Shown here: positions 35,344 through 45,054 of the stretch, in pieces
Position numbering within the stretch: the first letter of the stretch is position 1
How the letters are laid out: every line of letters starts with the position of its first letter
NCBI GenBank assembly: GCA_944389555.1
Contig: CALXMU010000003.1
Location: 1-64,000, forward strand
Direction of reading: 5' to 3'
Origin: an uncultured Alphaproteobacteria bacterium
Lineage (GTDB): Bacteria; Pseudomonadota; Alphaproteobacteria; Rs-D84
DNA: 64,000 nucleotides
The notes under the pieces: generated by a model
Database searches by the model: none
Seen by the model: only the letters and a program-made list of their open reading frames with translations
What the model was told of the DNA's origin: nothing
Program-made: the position numbers and the translations under genes

Positions 35344-36075
35344 ATGCAAGAAGAAACACAACACCAAATGCCACTTATCGGTGATGCCGCACCAGAATTT
35401 ATCGCACATACTACTAACGGTAACATAAAATTTCCATCAGATTATGCTGGAAAATGGGTAATTCTATTTTCTCATCCCGCCGACTTTACCCCAGTATGTA
35501 CAACAGAATTTATGACTTTTCAATCCATGCTGCCAGAACTGCAAAAATTAAATACAGATATAATCGGTCTATCCGTAGGAACTTTAACTGGTCACTTAGC
35601 TTGGATAGAATCAATAAAAAATCTTGAATATAACAACTGGAAAAATATGGAAATTACTTTCCCGATAATTGATGACATAAATATGACCGTTGCAAAAAAA
35701 TATGGGATGATACATAGCCACGCTTCTGATAACAAAACCGTAAGAGCGGTATTTTTTATAGATCCCAAAGGTATAATAAGAGCAATTTTATATTATCCGC
35801 TAACTACTGGACGTAACTTTGATGAAATAAAACGCGTTTTAATCGCTTTACAAACGACCGATGCTTTCGGCGTATCAACACCAGCAGATTGGCAACCAGG
35901 TAAAGACGTCGTTGTACCAGCCCCAGCAACAACAAAAGAAATGGCTGAAAGACTAAATACCAAAGATAAAAACCTAGATGTAAAAAGTTGGTATTTAACT
36001 ATGAAAAAGATGCCGAACGAAATGATAGCAAGTAAACTATATAATAAATCTGTTACAAAAAATTTGAAAAAATAA
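35344..36075 (+). CDS. Peroxiredoxin, 1-Cys/Prx6-like
   Basis: A 243-residue peroxiredoxin reducing peroxides. The peroxidatic site is HPADFTPVCTTEF with Cys52, and the protein has the long C-terminal domain of the Prx6 branch (GRNFDEIKRVLIALQTTDAF...PADWQPGKDVVVP). No other cysteine is present, so it lacks a resolving Cys, unlike archaeal long-form enzymes; it must be reduced by an external thiol. ATG 35344 has AAGGAG 5-10 nt upstream; an earlier in-frame ATG at 35323 precedes that ribosome site and is unlikely. Divergent from HU/IHF. Confidence 0.92.
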   Translation: MQEETQHQMPLIGDAAPEFIAHTTNGNIKFPSDYAGKWVILFSHPADFTPVCTTEFMTFQSMLPELQKLNTDIIGLSVGTLTGHLAWIESIKNLEYNNWKNMEITFPIIDDINMTVAKKYGMIHSHASDNKTVRAVFFIDPKGIIRAILYYPLTTGRNFDEIKRVLIALQTTDAFGVSTPADWQPGKDVVVPAPATTKEMAERLNTKDKNLDVKSWYLTMKKMPNEMIASKLYNKSVTKNLKK

Positions 36076-36104
36076 AACAAAGGGGCTTTTTTTGTCCCTT
36101 TGTT
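36076..36104 (-). terminator. Terminator of the alkyltransferase-like gene
   Basis: Minus strand AACAAAGGG/CCCTTTGTT stem with T-rich tail (TTTTATTTTTTC), overlapping the stop codon at 36103-36105. Confidence 0.65.
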
Positions 36105-36444
36105 AGAATACTAATGGGAAATCTCTGACATCCATTGGAACAGAGTCCCGTTCAGGGTTCCACTGGAATTCGTCCATTTTTACTCTTTTTTCTTTATCAA
36201 ACTTTATGCCCTCAGATTTTAACTGGCGATATTGTTCGTCAAAATACCCAGAACATAAACTGCCGTCTTTAAATACAACGCGATGCCACGGTAAATGCCA
36301 ACTGTTTTTATTATTAGACGCGTAACCAACAAAGCGAGCCATACGCGGTCGTCCCATCATATTGGCAATTTGCCCGTATGTTGCCACCCTACCCGCGGGT
36401 ATTCTGGCAACTATATCATACACTTGTTCGTTAAATGATTTCAT
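36103..36444 (-). CDS. Alkyltransferase-like protein (ATL)
   Basis: A 113-residue homologue of the C-terminal domain of O6-alkylguanine-DNA alkyltransferase: VYDIVARIPAGRVATYGQIANMMG and ARFVGYASNN are conserved. The active-site PCHRV motif reads PWHRVV, with Trp53 replacing the acceptor cysteine. This is the hallmark of ATL proteins, which bind alkylated DNA without repairing it and pass it to nucleotide excision repair. An extra ~40 residues at the C-terminus (MDEFQWNPERD...) are unusual. No strong ribosome site. Confidence 0.88.
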   Translation of the reverse strand: MKSFNEQVYDIVARIPAGRVATYGQIANMMGRPRMARFVGYASNNKNSWHLPWHRVVFKDGSLCSGYFDEQYRQLKSEGIKFDKEKRVKMDEFQWNPERDSVPMDVRDFPLVF

Positions 36445-36492
36445 AATGCTTTATATTTTAATTCTCTGCCCCACAAAGTCAAATATAAAGCC

Positions 36493-36520
36493 TTGCAAAA
36501 CGAAATGTAATCTGTATAAT
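36493..36520 (+). promoter_or_regulatory. Promoter of tRNA-Ser(CGA)
   Basis: TTGCAA (36493-36498), 16-nt spacer, TATAAT (36515-36520), 11 nt before the tRNA. Confidence 0.7.
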
Positions 36521-36531
36521 TTCACAGCGTT

Positions 36532-36621
36532 GGAGACGTGGCAGAGTGGTCGAATGCGCGCGACTCGAAATCGTGTATACGGGCAACCGTATCAAGGGTT
36601 CGAATCCCTTCGTCTCCGCCA
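36532..36621 (+). tRNA. tRNA-Ser(CGA)
   Basis: A 90-nt class II tRNA: acceptor GGAGACG/CGTCTCC, anticodon stem CGCGA/TCGTG with loop CTCGAAA (anticodon CGA), long variable arm (ATACGGGCAACCGTAT), T arm with GTTCGAATC and encoded CCA. Confidence 0.94.
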
Positions 36622-36627
36622 AAATTA

Positions 36628-36645
36628 AAAGCCCGTTCGGGCTTT
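36628..36645. terminator. Bidirectional terminator between tRNA-Ser and the amidase gene
   Basis: AAAGCCC-GTTC-GGGCTTT; on the minus strand it is followed by TTAATTTT and ends the amidase transcript. Confidence 0.75.
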
Positions 36646-36648
36646 CTC

Positions 36649-37845
36649 TTATACATCGAAATCATACGCTTGGACTGATTTTACTATTGCCGATACTAAT
36701 TTATTCTGATGCTCGTCCGTTTTTAATAATGCTTCTTCAGACGCGTTTGATAAATGTCCTAATTCTATCAGCGCACCAGGAACCGTTGACCGCAATACTG
36801 CAAATGGTGCATGACGCACATCAGGTCCAGGCTGCTGCGTTATTTTTGCACGCTTAAACTGTGATGCACAACCGTTCGCATATTCAACAGACATTGCTGC
36901 AACTGCATGTTGCTGTAATGAAGATAGCGCGATTCTAATATCCTTATCAAACTGTTCAAATCCGCTTACGTCTATTTTATCAGCCGCGTTTTCTGCGTCC
37001 GCCAATTTCTGAGCCTCCTCGTCTGACGCCTTTTCTGACAAGGTATAAATTGAAAATCCCTTCATGGAACGACTTGGATTTGCGTTAGCATGCAAAGATA
37101 AAAACAAATCTGCATGCTTTTGTTCACCAATAGAAGCCCGCTGCGCCAACTTCAGATATGTATCACCACTTCTTGTCAAATATGTATTAAAACCGGCTGC
37201 TGATAATTTGTCTTTTAATTTTTTCGCTACAGATAAAACAATTACCTTTTCTTTCGTCCCGCCCTTACCTATACAACCAGGATCTTTCCCACCGTGACCG
37301 GCATCAATGACTATCGTATATTTACGACCAGATGTTGTTTTCTGTTTTGTTGACTGACTGCTGCTACTTGTTTGAGAATTGTTCGAAGCTGTCGCTGCCG
37401 CAACCGTTTTACCACCACTGTTTCCATTGGCGACAAAATCCATTACCAAACGATAGTCGTTGTCACCATTAGGGCTTAACAGCATTATACTATCTCGTGG
37501 AATTTCATTTATGGGTTTAGCTAAATCTGCAATTATTTGTAACTTATCCCCCGACTGAACCTGCGTAATAGCGGTGACAAGAGTACCTGCCGCCATTGCC
37601 GGCGCCAAAGAGCGGTTTGCAGATGTGTTTGATAAAGTTACCACAACTTGATTATTCGGATACGATATCGAATAAGATGGACGCGCAGAAGTTTCAATTA
37701 CTAATCTTGTTTTATTCCCAGGTTGAATGCCTGTGCGAACAGTACGCAAAGAATTACGCGCTGCAAACGCCATACGCGGCAGCAAAGTAATAACTGCAGC
37801 AGACAATCCTGTAATTCTTAAAAGACTTCTTCTTGTCAATTGCAT
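36649..37845 (-). CDS. amiC: N-acetylmuramoyl-L-alanine amidase (AmiC-like, AMIN + Amidase_3)
   Basis: A 398-residue periplasmic murein hydrolase that cleaves the stem peptide from MurNAc at division. A twin-arginine-type signal ([15 protein letters not shown]) is followed by an AMIN domain ([22 protein letters not shown]), a Ser/Thr/Gln linker, and a zinc-dependent Amidase_3 domain ([16 protein letters not shown], the Glu of [25 protein letters not shown]). The family's regulatory helix region is present ([15 protein letters not shown]). Tat export fits AmiA/AmiC. No Shine-Dalgarno: the promoter -10 lies 8 nt before the ATG. Confidence 0.93.
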   Translation of the reverse strand: MQLTRRSLLRITGLSAAVITLLPRMAFAARNSLRTVRTGIQPGNKTRLVIETSARPSYSISYPNNQVVVTLSNTSANRSLAPAMAAGTLVTAITQVQSGDKLQIIADLAKPINEIPRDSIMLLSPNGDNDYRLVMDFVANGNSGGKTVAAATASNNSQTSSSSQSTKQKTTSGRKYTIVIDAGHGGKDPGCIGKGGTKEKVIVLSVAKKLKDKLSAAGFNTYLTRSGDTYLKLAQRASIGEQKHADLFLSLHANANPSRSMKGFSIYTLSEKASDEEAQKLADAENAADKIDVSGFEQFDKDIRIALSSLQQHAVAAMSVEYANGCASQFKRAKITQQPGPDVRHAPFAVLRSTVPGALIELGHLSNASEEALLKTDEHQNKLVSAIVKSVQAYDFDV

Positions 37846-37853
37846 TTGGATAT

Positions 37854-37882
37854 ATTATATCAAAAAAAAGCCCCCTATTCAA
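37854..37882 (-). promoter_or_regulatory. Promoter of the amidase gene
   Basis: Minus strand TTGAAT (37882-37877), 17-nt spacer, TATAAT (37859-37854), 8 nt to ATG 37845. The -35 box lies in the loop of the terminator-like hairpin at 37872-37895. Confidence 0.55.
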
Positions 37883-37895
37883 GTTTTATAGGGGA
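37862..37895 (-). terminator. Second terminator downstream of the 37939-39189 gene
   Basis: Minus strand CCCCTAT-AAAACTTGA-ATAGGGG followed by GCTTTTTTTT. Confidence 0.75.
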
Positions 37896-37902
37896 ATAAA
37901 AA

Positions 37903-37926
37903 CCGCCCGCAAAGGGGCGATTTTTA
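37903..37926 (-). terminator. First terminator downstream of the 37939-39189 gene
   Basis: Minus strand CGCCCC-TTTGC-GGGCGG followed by TTTTTA. Confidence 0.75.
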
Positions 37927-37938
37927 TTTTGAATTTGT

Positions 37939-39189
37939 TTATTGACTTACACAACTTGCAAACATTTGTGCTATCAAATTCGTTTCCTGCGTCGTCATTG
38001 TTTGTACTGGGACGATATAACAACGAGCACTGTCGCGAATAATGAACACCTTTGTGCCACGAATATATGCAGTCTGCATAGAACTTAACTGCGCCGTAGT
38101 TAAAAACGCATTTTGTGTAGTCGCAGGATTACTCATCGCAGCCTGAACCAACTGGTATGCAGTGTTATAATCGTATACTTCAGACATAGTTGTTAAATCC
38201 ATGTACAAACTTTGATTTTCATATGGATTTTCTACGTTTGCCGCTGTTGTTGGAAAAGCAACACCAGTTGCCAAAGCAGCAACTGTTTGTAAGGTAGACG
38301 GTTGCGAAGAATCTGACGTGGATACAGACGCGGTATTTATTTGTAAGTTCTCACCGCACGCCAAGTTCATACGATTAGTATAACTTGCCAAAACAGAATC
38401 AACGGCCATTTGCCAATCTTCGCCTTTTTGGTTCATGTCAAGATTTAATATCTTTTCAGCCCAGCCCCAAACATTAGCCCCTACATTACCAGCGTTTGCG
38501 AACCGTGTAACCATTTCGGCGGAACCACCAGGAACACCGGCACCACAAGCGTCGGTTAACTGAGTAGTTAACATGCTGGTCGTTTCATTACCATATGCTA
38601 ACGCAACTGCATGACATGCCATTGCCGCCTCTAATTCCTGACGACGTTGTAGGCATAAATCACTGTGTGATTTAGATAACTCATCCGCCATATTTGCCAT
38701 AGATAAATAAGACATAACTTCCTGTTGAACGTATGGTGGGCATAAACGAGCCGCTGTGTTTAACCCATTTGCACCTGTTTTCGTGTTAGTGTTGTATTGA
38801 GGTAATAATACAGACGTATCTTTTTGTAGACATAACAACGCATAATTATACAATTCGCTTTCCGTTGCGTACTGACAACGACCTGTACGTTGCCCTGGCA
38901 CAACAGTTACGTCACCACAATATTCTACCAAACAGTTATAAATTTTTTCACGACACGCAGAATCAACATCAGGTTGCGTTACCATGTAGTAAGTATTTCT
39001 TTGGTTCTGTTGATAAACATTTGCCAAACCTTGATACCCACGATTTACTGTATTTGTTGTACCAGATGAAGTGTATGCAGCCGCCCTACGTGAAACAGAG
39101 TCCGTTGCGACGGTTCCTGCAGAAACTGCAAGCGCCGCAGACGCATAAAGACTTGTCACGAAACCTAATGCAAAAAGCGTTTTTTTCAT
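37939..39189 (-). CDS. Secreted protein of unknown function
   Basis: A 416-residue protein with a clear signal peptide (MKKTLFALGFVTSLYASAALA). The mature part is Ala/Thr/Gln/Asn-rich with about ten cysteines, including REKIYNCLVEYCGD, TGRCQYATE, YALLCLQ and DACGAG, suggesting a disulfide-bonded periplasmic or outer-surface protein. The C-terminus (KVFIIRDSARCYIVPVQTMTTQETNLIAQMFASCV) is predicted beta-helical. No known family recognised. AGAGGG lies upstream of the ATG. Two terminators follow, indicating a highly transcribed single gene. Confidence 0.8.
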   Translation of the reverse strand: MKKTLFALGFVTSLYASAALAVSAGTVATDSVSRRAAAYTSSGTTNTVNRGYQGLANVYQQNQRNTYYMVTQPDVDSACREKIYNCLVEYCGDVTVVPGQRTGRCQYATESELYNYALLCLQKDTSVLLPQYNTNTKTGANGLNTAARLCPPYVQQEVMSYLSMANMADELSKSHSDLCLQRRQELEAAMACHAVALAYGNETTSMLTTQLTDACGAGVPGGSAEMVTRFANAGNVGANVWGWAEKILNLDMNQKGEDWQMAVDSVLASYTNRMNLACGENLQINTASVSTSDSSQPSTLQTVAALATGVAFPTTAANVENPYENQSLYMDLTTMSEVYDYNTAYQLVQAAMSNPATTQNAFLTTAQLSSMQTAYIRGTKVFIIRDSARCYIVPVQTMTTQETNLIAQMFASCVSQ

Positions 39190-39310
39190 ATTGGAATCCC
39201 TCTCGTTAAAGAAATTTTAACACATCGTAACAAAAAAGGCAATCGTTCATTTTACTTATTGAGCACAAAATTATTGATTTGATTCAATATCTTGATAAGA
39301 TAACAATATT

Positions 39311-40397
39311 ATGATTATGTCAAATGAACTTTTAGCGCAAATTTCCGACGACATTTCTGCCGTCAGGGGGTTCCTTTGACCCTGATAGATTAGAAAAACA
39401 AATTTCAGAATTAAATGAGCAAGTAAATAACCCTGACTTATGGGGCAATCCCGACAATGCTCGTACACTACTTCAGAAAAAATCTAGTTTAGAAAAATCG
39501 TTAACCCAATTATTAGATTTAGAATCAGAATATCAAAATCTTGTTGAGTTATACGAAATTGCACCAGAAGACAAGGACGTCATTAAAGCAATAGAAAGCT
39601 TAGCAGATACCGCGCATCGTGCAAAATTTATTACTCTGTTCAACAATCCTGCTGATGATAACGGTGCTTTTTTATTTATCCAGGCTGGTGCCGGTGGAAC
39701 AGAGGCGCAAGACTGGGCTCAAATGTTATCAAGAATGTATGCTCGTTGGGCAGAGCGTCACGGTTTCCAATGCGAAGTTATAGAAGAGCATCTTGGGGAT
39801 ACCGCTGGTATAAAAAACATAACATACCGAATATCCGGTGAACGCGCTTATGGTTGGTTAAAAAATGAAATCGGTGTTCATCGTTTGGTACGCATTTCAC
39901 CTTTTAACGCGAATGGTAAAAGACAAACAAGTTTCGCATCTGTTGATGTATGGCCAGACGTTGATGACTCTATTGAAATTGAAATAAACGAAAAAGATTT
40001 GCGGATAGACACATATAGATCATCTGGTGCTGGCGGTCAACACGTAAATAAAACTGATAGCGCCGTTCGTATAACTCATATTCCAACAGGAGTTGTGGTT
40101 ACCTGTCAGAACGAACGTAGTCAGATTCAGAATAAAGAAATGGCGATGAAAATGCTTCGCAGCCGTCTATATGAACTTGAAATGCAAAAGCGGGCCGAAG
40201 AAGAAAATGCTGCTTTGGCTCAACAAAAGAAAATTGAATGGGGCAGCCAGATAAGAAATTATGTTTTATACCCTTATCAGTTGGTAAAAGATGTAAGAAC
40301 GGGCGTCGAAAAGACAGATTCTGGTGCAGTATTAGACGGCGACCTAGACGATTTTATGCTTGCCTGCCTGCAACGCGACCAAAATAATTCTAAGTAA
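39311..40397 (+). CDS. prfB: Peptide chain release factor 2 with programmed +1 frameshift
   Basis: RF2 recognises UAA and UGA stop codons. A short frame from ATG 39311 (or 39317) runs through CAATTTC... to the in-frame TGA at 39377-39379; the site is AGGGGG TTC CTT TGA C, with an internal Shine-Dalgarno-like AGGGGG (39365-39370). A +1 slip on CTT continues in the frame that ends at 40397, giving about 360 residues. The main frame has the SPF anticodon-like region in ERAYGWLKNEIGVHRLVRISPFN, the GGQ motif (YRSSGAGGQHVNKTDSAVRI) and RSQIQNKEMAMKML. This is the classical autoregulated RF2 gene. Confidence 0.95.
39365..39380 (+). promoter_or_regulatory. RF2 programmed +1 frameshift signal
   Basis: AGGGGG, TTC, CTT, TGA, C: stimulator, slippery CTT and stop codon as in E. 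coli prfB. Confidence 0.93.
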
Positions 40398-40402
40398 TAT
40401 AC

Positions 40403-40430
40403 TTGACTTTTTATATGCTTGACATAAAAT
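40403..40430 (+). promoter_or_regulatory. Promoter of the kinase-like gene downstream of prfB
   Basis: TTGACT (40403-40408), 16-nt spacer, TAAAAT (40425-40430), 23 nt before ATG 40454. Confidence 0.5.
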
Positions 40431-40453
40431 ATCTTTGTACAAAAAGAGATGTC

Positions 40454-41260
40454 ATGTTAAAAGATTCTGATGCTTTTCCGGTTATACATAGCATAATTCC
40501 GCATGCATATAATATTAAACGTCCTACTTTGCAAGGTAGTCTACGAAGTGTTTTTATTGCAAAATCTATCGACGGACATTTTGTATGCAAATTCAATCAT
40601 AAAGATTTAGCACAGAAAAACGAAATTATAAGTAAAACGATGCTGTCTGATGGAATAAATGTACCAGATATTAAAATTTATAATGAAGGCGGATTTTTTA
40701 TTGAAGTTTATCGTCTTATACCAGGAAAAACTTTATACGAACATATAGGGAATGGTTTACCCAGCGAAAAGATTCAGTATGTATATCATGATATAGTAGA
40801 CGCTTTTATAAAAATGGGCTCATTGCCTACAAAAGCACTTGATGGCTTAAAATGTAGTCGCACCGACCAAGTTGCAAAAGCCAACATCACTGACACTAAC
40901 AATCGTATTATTGCGGCAATATGTTCAAAAGCGATCAAGACAGTAAATAACGGTGACCAAGCACACAAAGGTTTGTATCATTGTGGCATAACGCCTAAAA
41001 ATGTAATTTTAAATGACGCATGTCAATTCAAAGCCATATTAGATTTAGACGAAGCTGCCATTGCAGATAAAAATTATGCTTTTGGTATGATGGTCGCAAA
41101 ATACCAACAATTGGGACAAAATATAAATGATTTAATTGATTATTATGAATTAAAAAGCGGTAAAAAATTAAATCACAAAAAGGTTCAGCGTATTGCCAAT
41201 ATAACTAATGCAGGTAAATCCATACTTTGGCACATAAGCCACTTAACAAAAACAAAATAA
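40454..41260 (+). CDS. APH-like phosphotransferase, degenerate
   Basis: A 268-residue kinase-like protein. The N-lobe has FVCKFNHKDLAQKNEIISKTML (Lys in CKF) and IEVYRLIPGKTLYEHI, as in aminoglycoside phosphotransferase/choline kinase relatives. In the C-lobe the catalytic loop reads KGLYHCGITPKNVILND, where HGD..N is expected: Cys-Gly-Ile replace Gly-Asp, so the catalytic Asp is missing; ILDLDEAAIADKNY retains the metal-binding Asp (DLD). It may be a pseudo-kinase or use altered chemistry. ATG 40454 is chosen because the promoter covers the earlier in-frame starts. A terminator follows. Confidence 0.68.
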   Translation: MLKDSDAFPVIHSIIPHAYNIKRPTLQGSLRSVFIAKSIDGHFVCKFNHKDLAQKNEIISKTMLSDGINVPDIKIYNEGGFFIEVYRLIPGKTLYEHIGNGLPSEKIQYVYHDIVDAFIKMGSLPTKALDGLKCSRTDQVAKANITDTNNRIIAAICSKAIKTVNNGDQAHKGLYHCGITPKNVILNDACQFKAILDLDEAAIADKNYAFGMMVAKYQQLGQNINDLIDYYELKSGKKLNHKKVQRIANITNAGKSILWHISHLTKTK

Positions 41261-41266
41261 TAAAAA

Positions 41267-41292
41267 GGCCCGCATAAAATTACGCGGGCTTT
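41267..41292 (+). terminator. Terminator after the kinase-like gene
   Basis: GCCCGC-ATAAAATTAC-GCGGGC followed by TTTAATT. Confidence 0.8.
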
Positions 41293-41297
41293 AATTA

Positions 41298-41374
41298 TGG
41301 CGCACCCGGCGCGATTCGAACGCGCAATCCCCGCCTTCGGAGGGCGATGCTCTATCCAGTTAAGCCACGGGTGC
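41298..41374 (-). tRNA. tRNA-Arg(CCG)
   Basis: A 77-nt tRNA: acceptor GCACCCG/CGGGTGC, anticodon loop CTCCGAA (anticodon CCG), T arm with GTTCGAATC, CCA encoded. Confidence 0.93.
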
Positions 41375-41479
41375 AAGTCAATGATATTATAAATACCAAA
41401 GCGTTAAATGCAAGAATTTAACAATAAAACTTGTTTTCATCTGTATTTATTTTTACACTATGTTTTATAAGGACTAACT

Positions 41480-41956
41480 ATGCGGGCAAGTTTTTTATTT
41501 TTCTTAGCGTTTTTATTTACTGGGTGCAACAGCGTATATGTAAAACCAAACTCTATTGATCCCACACAGGTTTTTTACGCGGATCGCGGCGGTTATGGCT
41601 TGCGTAAAAGTATAAAACAAAAAATGGACGACCGCGGATATAAAGTAGTCGTCGGCAAAGCCAACTCAAGCAAAGATATTGTCGACAATAACACAACTAT
41701 TGAAATAGACTCTTCCATTATTCCGCAAGACGTAAGGTATATCATTAAAGTAAATGAACGCAAAGAATTGTTTAATCCTATATGGTGCCCATTAAACGGT
41801 TTCTGGTGGTGGAATTTTAACGTTTCTATTGCAGATCAACAAACTGGTGAAGAATTGATGACTTGGCGTGGACGAGCTTGTCAAAACACTGCTCTACGAA
41901 TGATAGATGATATATTTGATAAAATGGAGATAAATACTGATGAACGAGAAGATTAA
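41480..41956 (+). CDS. Putative lipoprotein, complement-resistance/TraT-like
   Basis: A 158-residue protein with a signal peptide and lipobox (FLAFLFTGCNS) predicting lipidation at Cys16. The mature protein contains GYGLRKSIKQKMDDRGYKVVVGKANSSKDI and a Trp-rich segment (NGFWWWNFNVSIADQQTGEEL), reminiscent of small outer-membrane lipoproteins; I do not recognise the family firmly. ATG 41480 follows an AAGGA ribosome site. Its last 17 nt overlap the next gene. Confidence 0.75.
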   Translation: MRASFLFFLAFLFTGCNSVYVKPNSIDPTQVFYADRGGYGLRKSIKQKMDDRGYKVVVGKANSSKDIVDNNTTIEIDSSIIPQDVRYIIKVNERKELFNPIWCPLNGFWWWNFNVSIADQQTGEELMTWRGRACQNTALRMIDDIFDKMEINTDERED

Positions 41957-42365
41957 ATCAATCATAGAAATTATAAAGTCTTGTGACGATGTACAGCTAT
42001 GTACTAATCGTTCTGACGGTTTCCCAGAAACTCGCCACGTAATGAATGGAATGAATCAAAATATAACTTCTCTTGATTTACATTTCCTAACCATGAAATC
42101 ATCACCTAAATTTCAGCAATTAAAAGATAATGACAAATGTTGTCTGTATTATTTTAACCCAAATAATCGTTATGCTGTACGATTATTCGGTCAAATGGAA
42201 AACATTGATGACCTAAACACAAAAAACAAGTATTGGTTAGAAAAATATTCACGTTTTGGTTTTTCAGGTCCAGATGACATGAATTTCGCTTTATTGCATT
42301 TTATCCCAGAAATATATAAATTTTATATTGGTGATAAATTATACACAGGTAAAATAAACCAATAA
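41940..42365 (+). CDS. Pyridoxamine 5'-phosphate oxidase-fold protein
   Basis: A 141-residue protein of the FMN-binding split-barrel superfamily, like general stress protein 26: DVQLCTNRSDGFPETRHVM, LHFLTMKSSPKFQQLKDNDKCCLYYFNPNNRYAVRLFGQMENI. The pattern suggests flavin binding, but enzymatic PdxH residues are not all evident, so a stress-related role is inferred. It overlaps the lipoprotein gene by 17 nt and has GGAG 11 nt upstream, so translation is coupled. Confidence 0.8.
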   Translation: MNEKIKSIIEIIKSCDDVQLCTNRSDGFPETRHVMNGMNQNITSLDLHFLTMKSSPKFQQLKDNDKCCLYYFNPNNRYAVRLFGQMENIDDLNTKNKYWLEKYSRFGFSGPDDMNFALLHFIPEIYKFYIGDKLYTGKINQ

Positions 42366-42368
42366 AAA

Positions 42369-42393
42369 ACAGACGGCATAAAACCGTCTGTCT
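42369..42393. terminator. Bidirectional terminator between the split-barrel protein and rubrerythrin
   Basis: ACAGACGG-CATAAAA-CCGTCTGT; the minus strand continues with TTTTTTATT. Confidence 0.8.
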
Positions 42394-42413
42394 ATTCTTT
42401 GTAAGAATCTAAT

Positions 42414-43040
42414 TTATTCATCAATGTTTGAATATTCGCAAAAACCTTCGTTGGTATCACAACGAGAGATTGTACCTTCACTGATGAAATAACCTTGCGG
42501 ATGTAAGCATGCTGGGCATACTTTTGGTGCTTCTGTACCAATATGCCACATACCGCAATTCGTGCAACGCCACATAACAACCTTATCTTGTTTGAATAAA
42601 GTACCTGACTCAATGGCGTCAATCAACGCACGATAACGAGATTCGTGATAACGTTCTGCATAACCAATATTTTTTAATATTTCGGCAATCGCCTCAAAAC
42701 CTTCTTGCGCGGCTATCTGAGCAAATTTTGGGTACATTACGGTATTTTCTTCATGCTCGCCATATGCAGCGGCTTTCAAATTTTCCAATGTAGTACCAAT
42801 CTTTCCCGCAGGAAAAGATGCGGTAATTTCTAAATCCCCGCCCTCTAAGAATTTGAACAAACGAGATGCGTGCTCACGTTCTTGTTCCGCTGTTTCTAAA
42901 AAGATTTTAGAAATCGCTTGATAGCCTTCATCTTTAGCCTTAGATGCAAAAAAACTGTAACGATTACGTGCCTGAGATTCCCCGGCAAACGCAATCAGCA
43001 AGTTCTTTTCTGTCTGTGTGCCTTTTAGTGACAACGCCAT
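42414..43040 (-). CDS. rbr: Rubrerythrin
   Basis: A 208-residue peroxide-scavenging protein. The diiron four-helix part has the ligand motifs FAGESQARNRYSFF, TAEQEREHASRL, YGEHEENTVMYPKFA and YAERYHESRYRAL; the rubredoxin part has WRCTNCGMW and KVCPACLHPQGYF for one iron. About 25 extra residues follow, including two more cysteines. Rubrerythrins are typical of anaerobes and microaerophiles. AAAGGAG precedes the ATG. Confidence 0.95.
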   Translation of the reverse strand: MALSLKGTQTEKNLLIAFAGESQARNRYSFFASKAKDEGYQAISKIFLETAEQEREHASRLFKFLEGGDLEITASFPAGKIGTTLENLKAAAYGEHEENTVMYPKFAQIAAQEGFEAIAEILKNIGYAERYHESRYRALIDAIESGTLFKQDKVVMWRCTNCGMWHIGTEAPKVCPACLHPQGYFISEGTISRCDTNEGFCEYSNIDE

Positions 43041-43088
43041 TTTTTTCTCCTTTATGTATTAAACTGATGTTTGTGATTTCTGCCCCAG

Positions 43089-43117
43089 ATATTACCAGAT
43101 AAAACCATGAAAATCAA
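43089..43117 (-). promoter_or_regulatory. Promoter of rubrerythrin
   Basis: Minus strand TTGATT (43117-43112), 17-nt spacer, TAATAT (43094-43089). Confidence 0.5.
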
Positions 43118-43141
43118 ATTTTTATAACTTATTATTTATGC

Positions 43142-44660
<1,519 letters not shown>

Positions 44661-44668
44661 TTAAAAAC

Positions 44669-44696
44669 TTGCATTTGCCACTATAAATATTATAAT
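44669..44696 (+). promoter_or_regulatory. Promoter of the tmRNA gene
   Basis: TTGCAT (44669-44674), 16-nt spacer, TATAAT (44691-44696); predicted start near 44703. Confidence 0.65.
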
Positions 44697-44702
44697 TATT
44701 TT

Positions 44703-45020
44703 ATCGCGAAAGCGATGATGATTCTGAATCCGTTGCGAAATAGTCGTTTTGGACTGGGGGGCGGTACCCCACAGCTCCACCAACAAAATTCATGGGGCTG
44801 ACATAGTTTCGACAGGCGCAGTAAAGGCAAATCGGTTGAATCCGACATGGCGTCGTTAAAAGCCGAATAAAAACTGAATGGCGATAGAATCGCTGCGAAC
44901 GACAACGTTCGCCTTGCAATGGCTGCCTAATATGGCATTGAATATAATTGGCAATTGTTAGTTATATTCGTTTAGCTTATTGCGGGGCTTACCGGGTGCC
45001 CGGCAACAGAAACCCGGCGT
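44703..45020 (+). ncRNA. ssrA: Permuted two-piece tmRNA
   Basis: tmRNA rescues stalled ribosomes and tags the nascent chain. The acceptor piece comes first and ends in CAGCTCC-ACCA (CCA at 44780-44782). An 11-nt spacer follows, then the coding piece from 44794, whose GGGGCTG pairs with CAGCTCC to rebuild the acceptor stem. This circular permutation is the alphaproteobacterial form. The tag frame GCT GCG AAC GAC ... TAA at 44892-44930 encodes AANDNVRLAMAA. The T stem is TGGGG/CCCCA with loop GGCGGTA, not the usual TTC-type loop. The mature ends are approximate. Confidence 0.9.
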
Positions 45021-45027
45021 TTATATT
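44992..45027 (+). terminator. Probable terminator or end hairpin of the tmRNA
   Basis: CCGGGT...ACCCGG stem followed by a T-rich tail (TTTATATTTT). Confidence 0.5.
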
Positions 45028-45054
45028 TTACTAATTAACGAAAAAGGTTTAAAT

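Noticed and set aside
44696-44919. Minus-strand open frames within the tmRNA region
   Set aside because: They lie wholly on the complement of a clear tmRNA gene and show no ribosome site or family motif.
44980-45054. Upstream extension of the small membrane protein to 44980
   Set aside because: The extension falls inside the tmRNA; the ATG at 45055 has a proper ribosome site.
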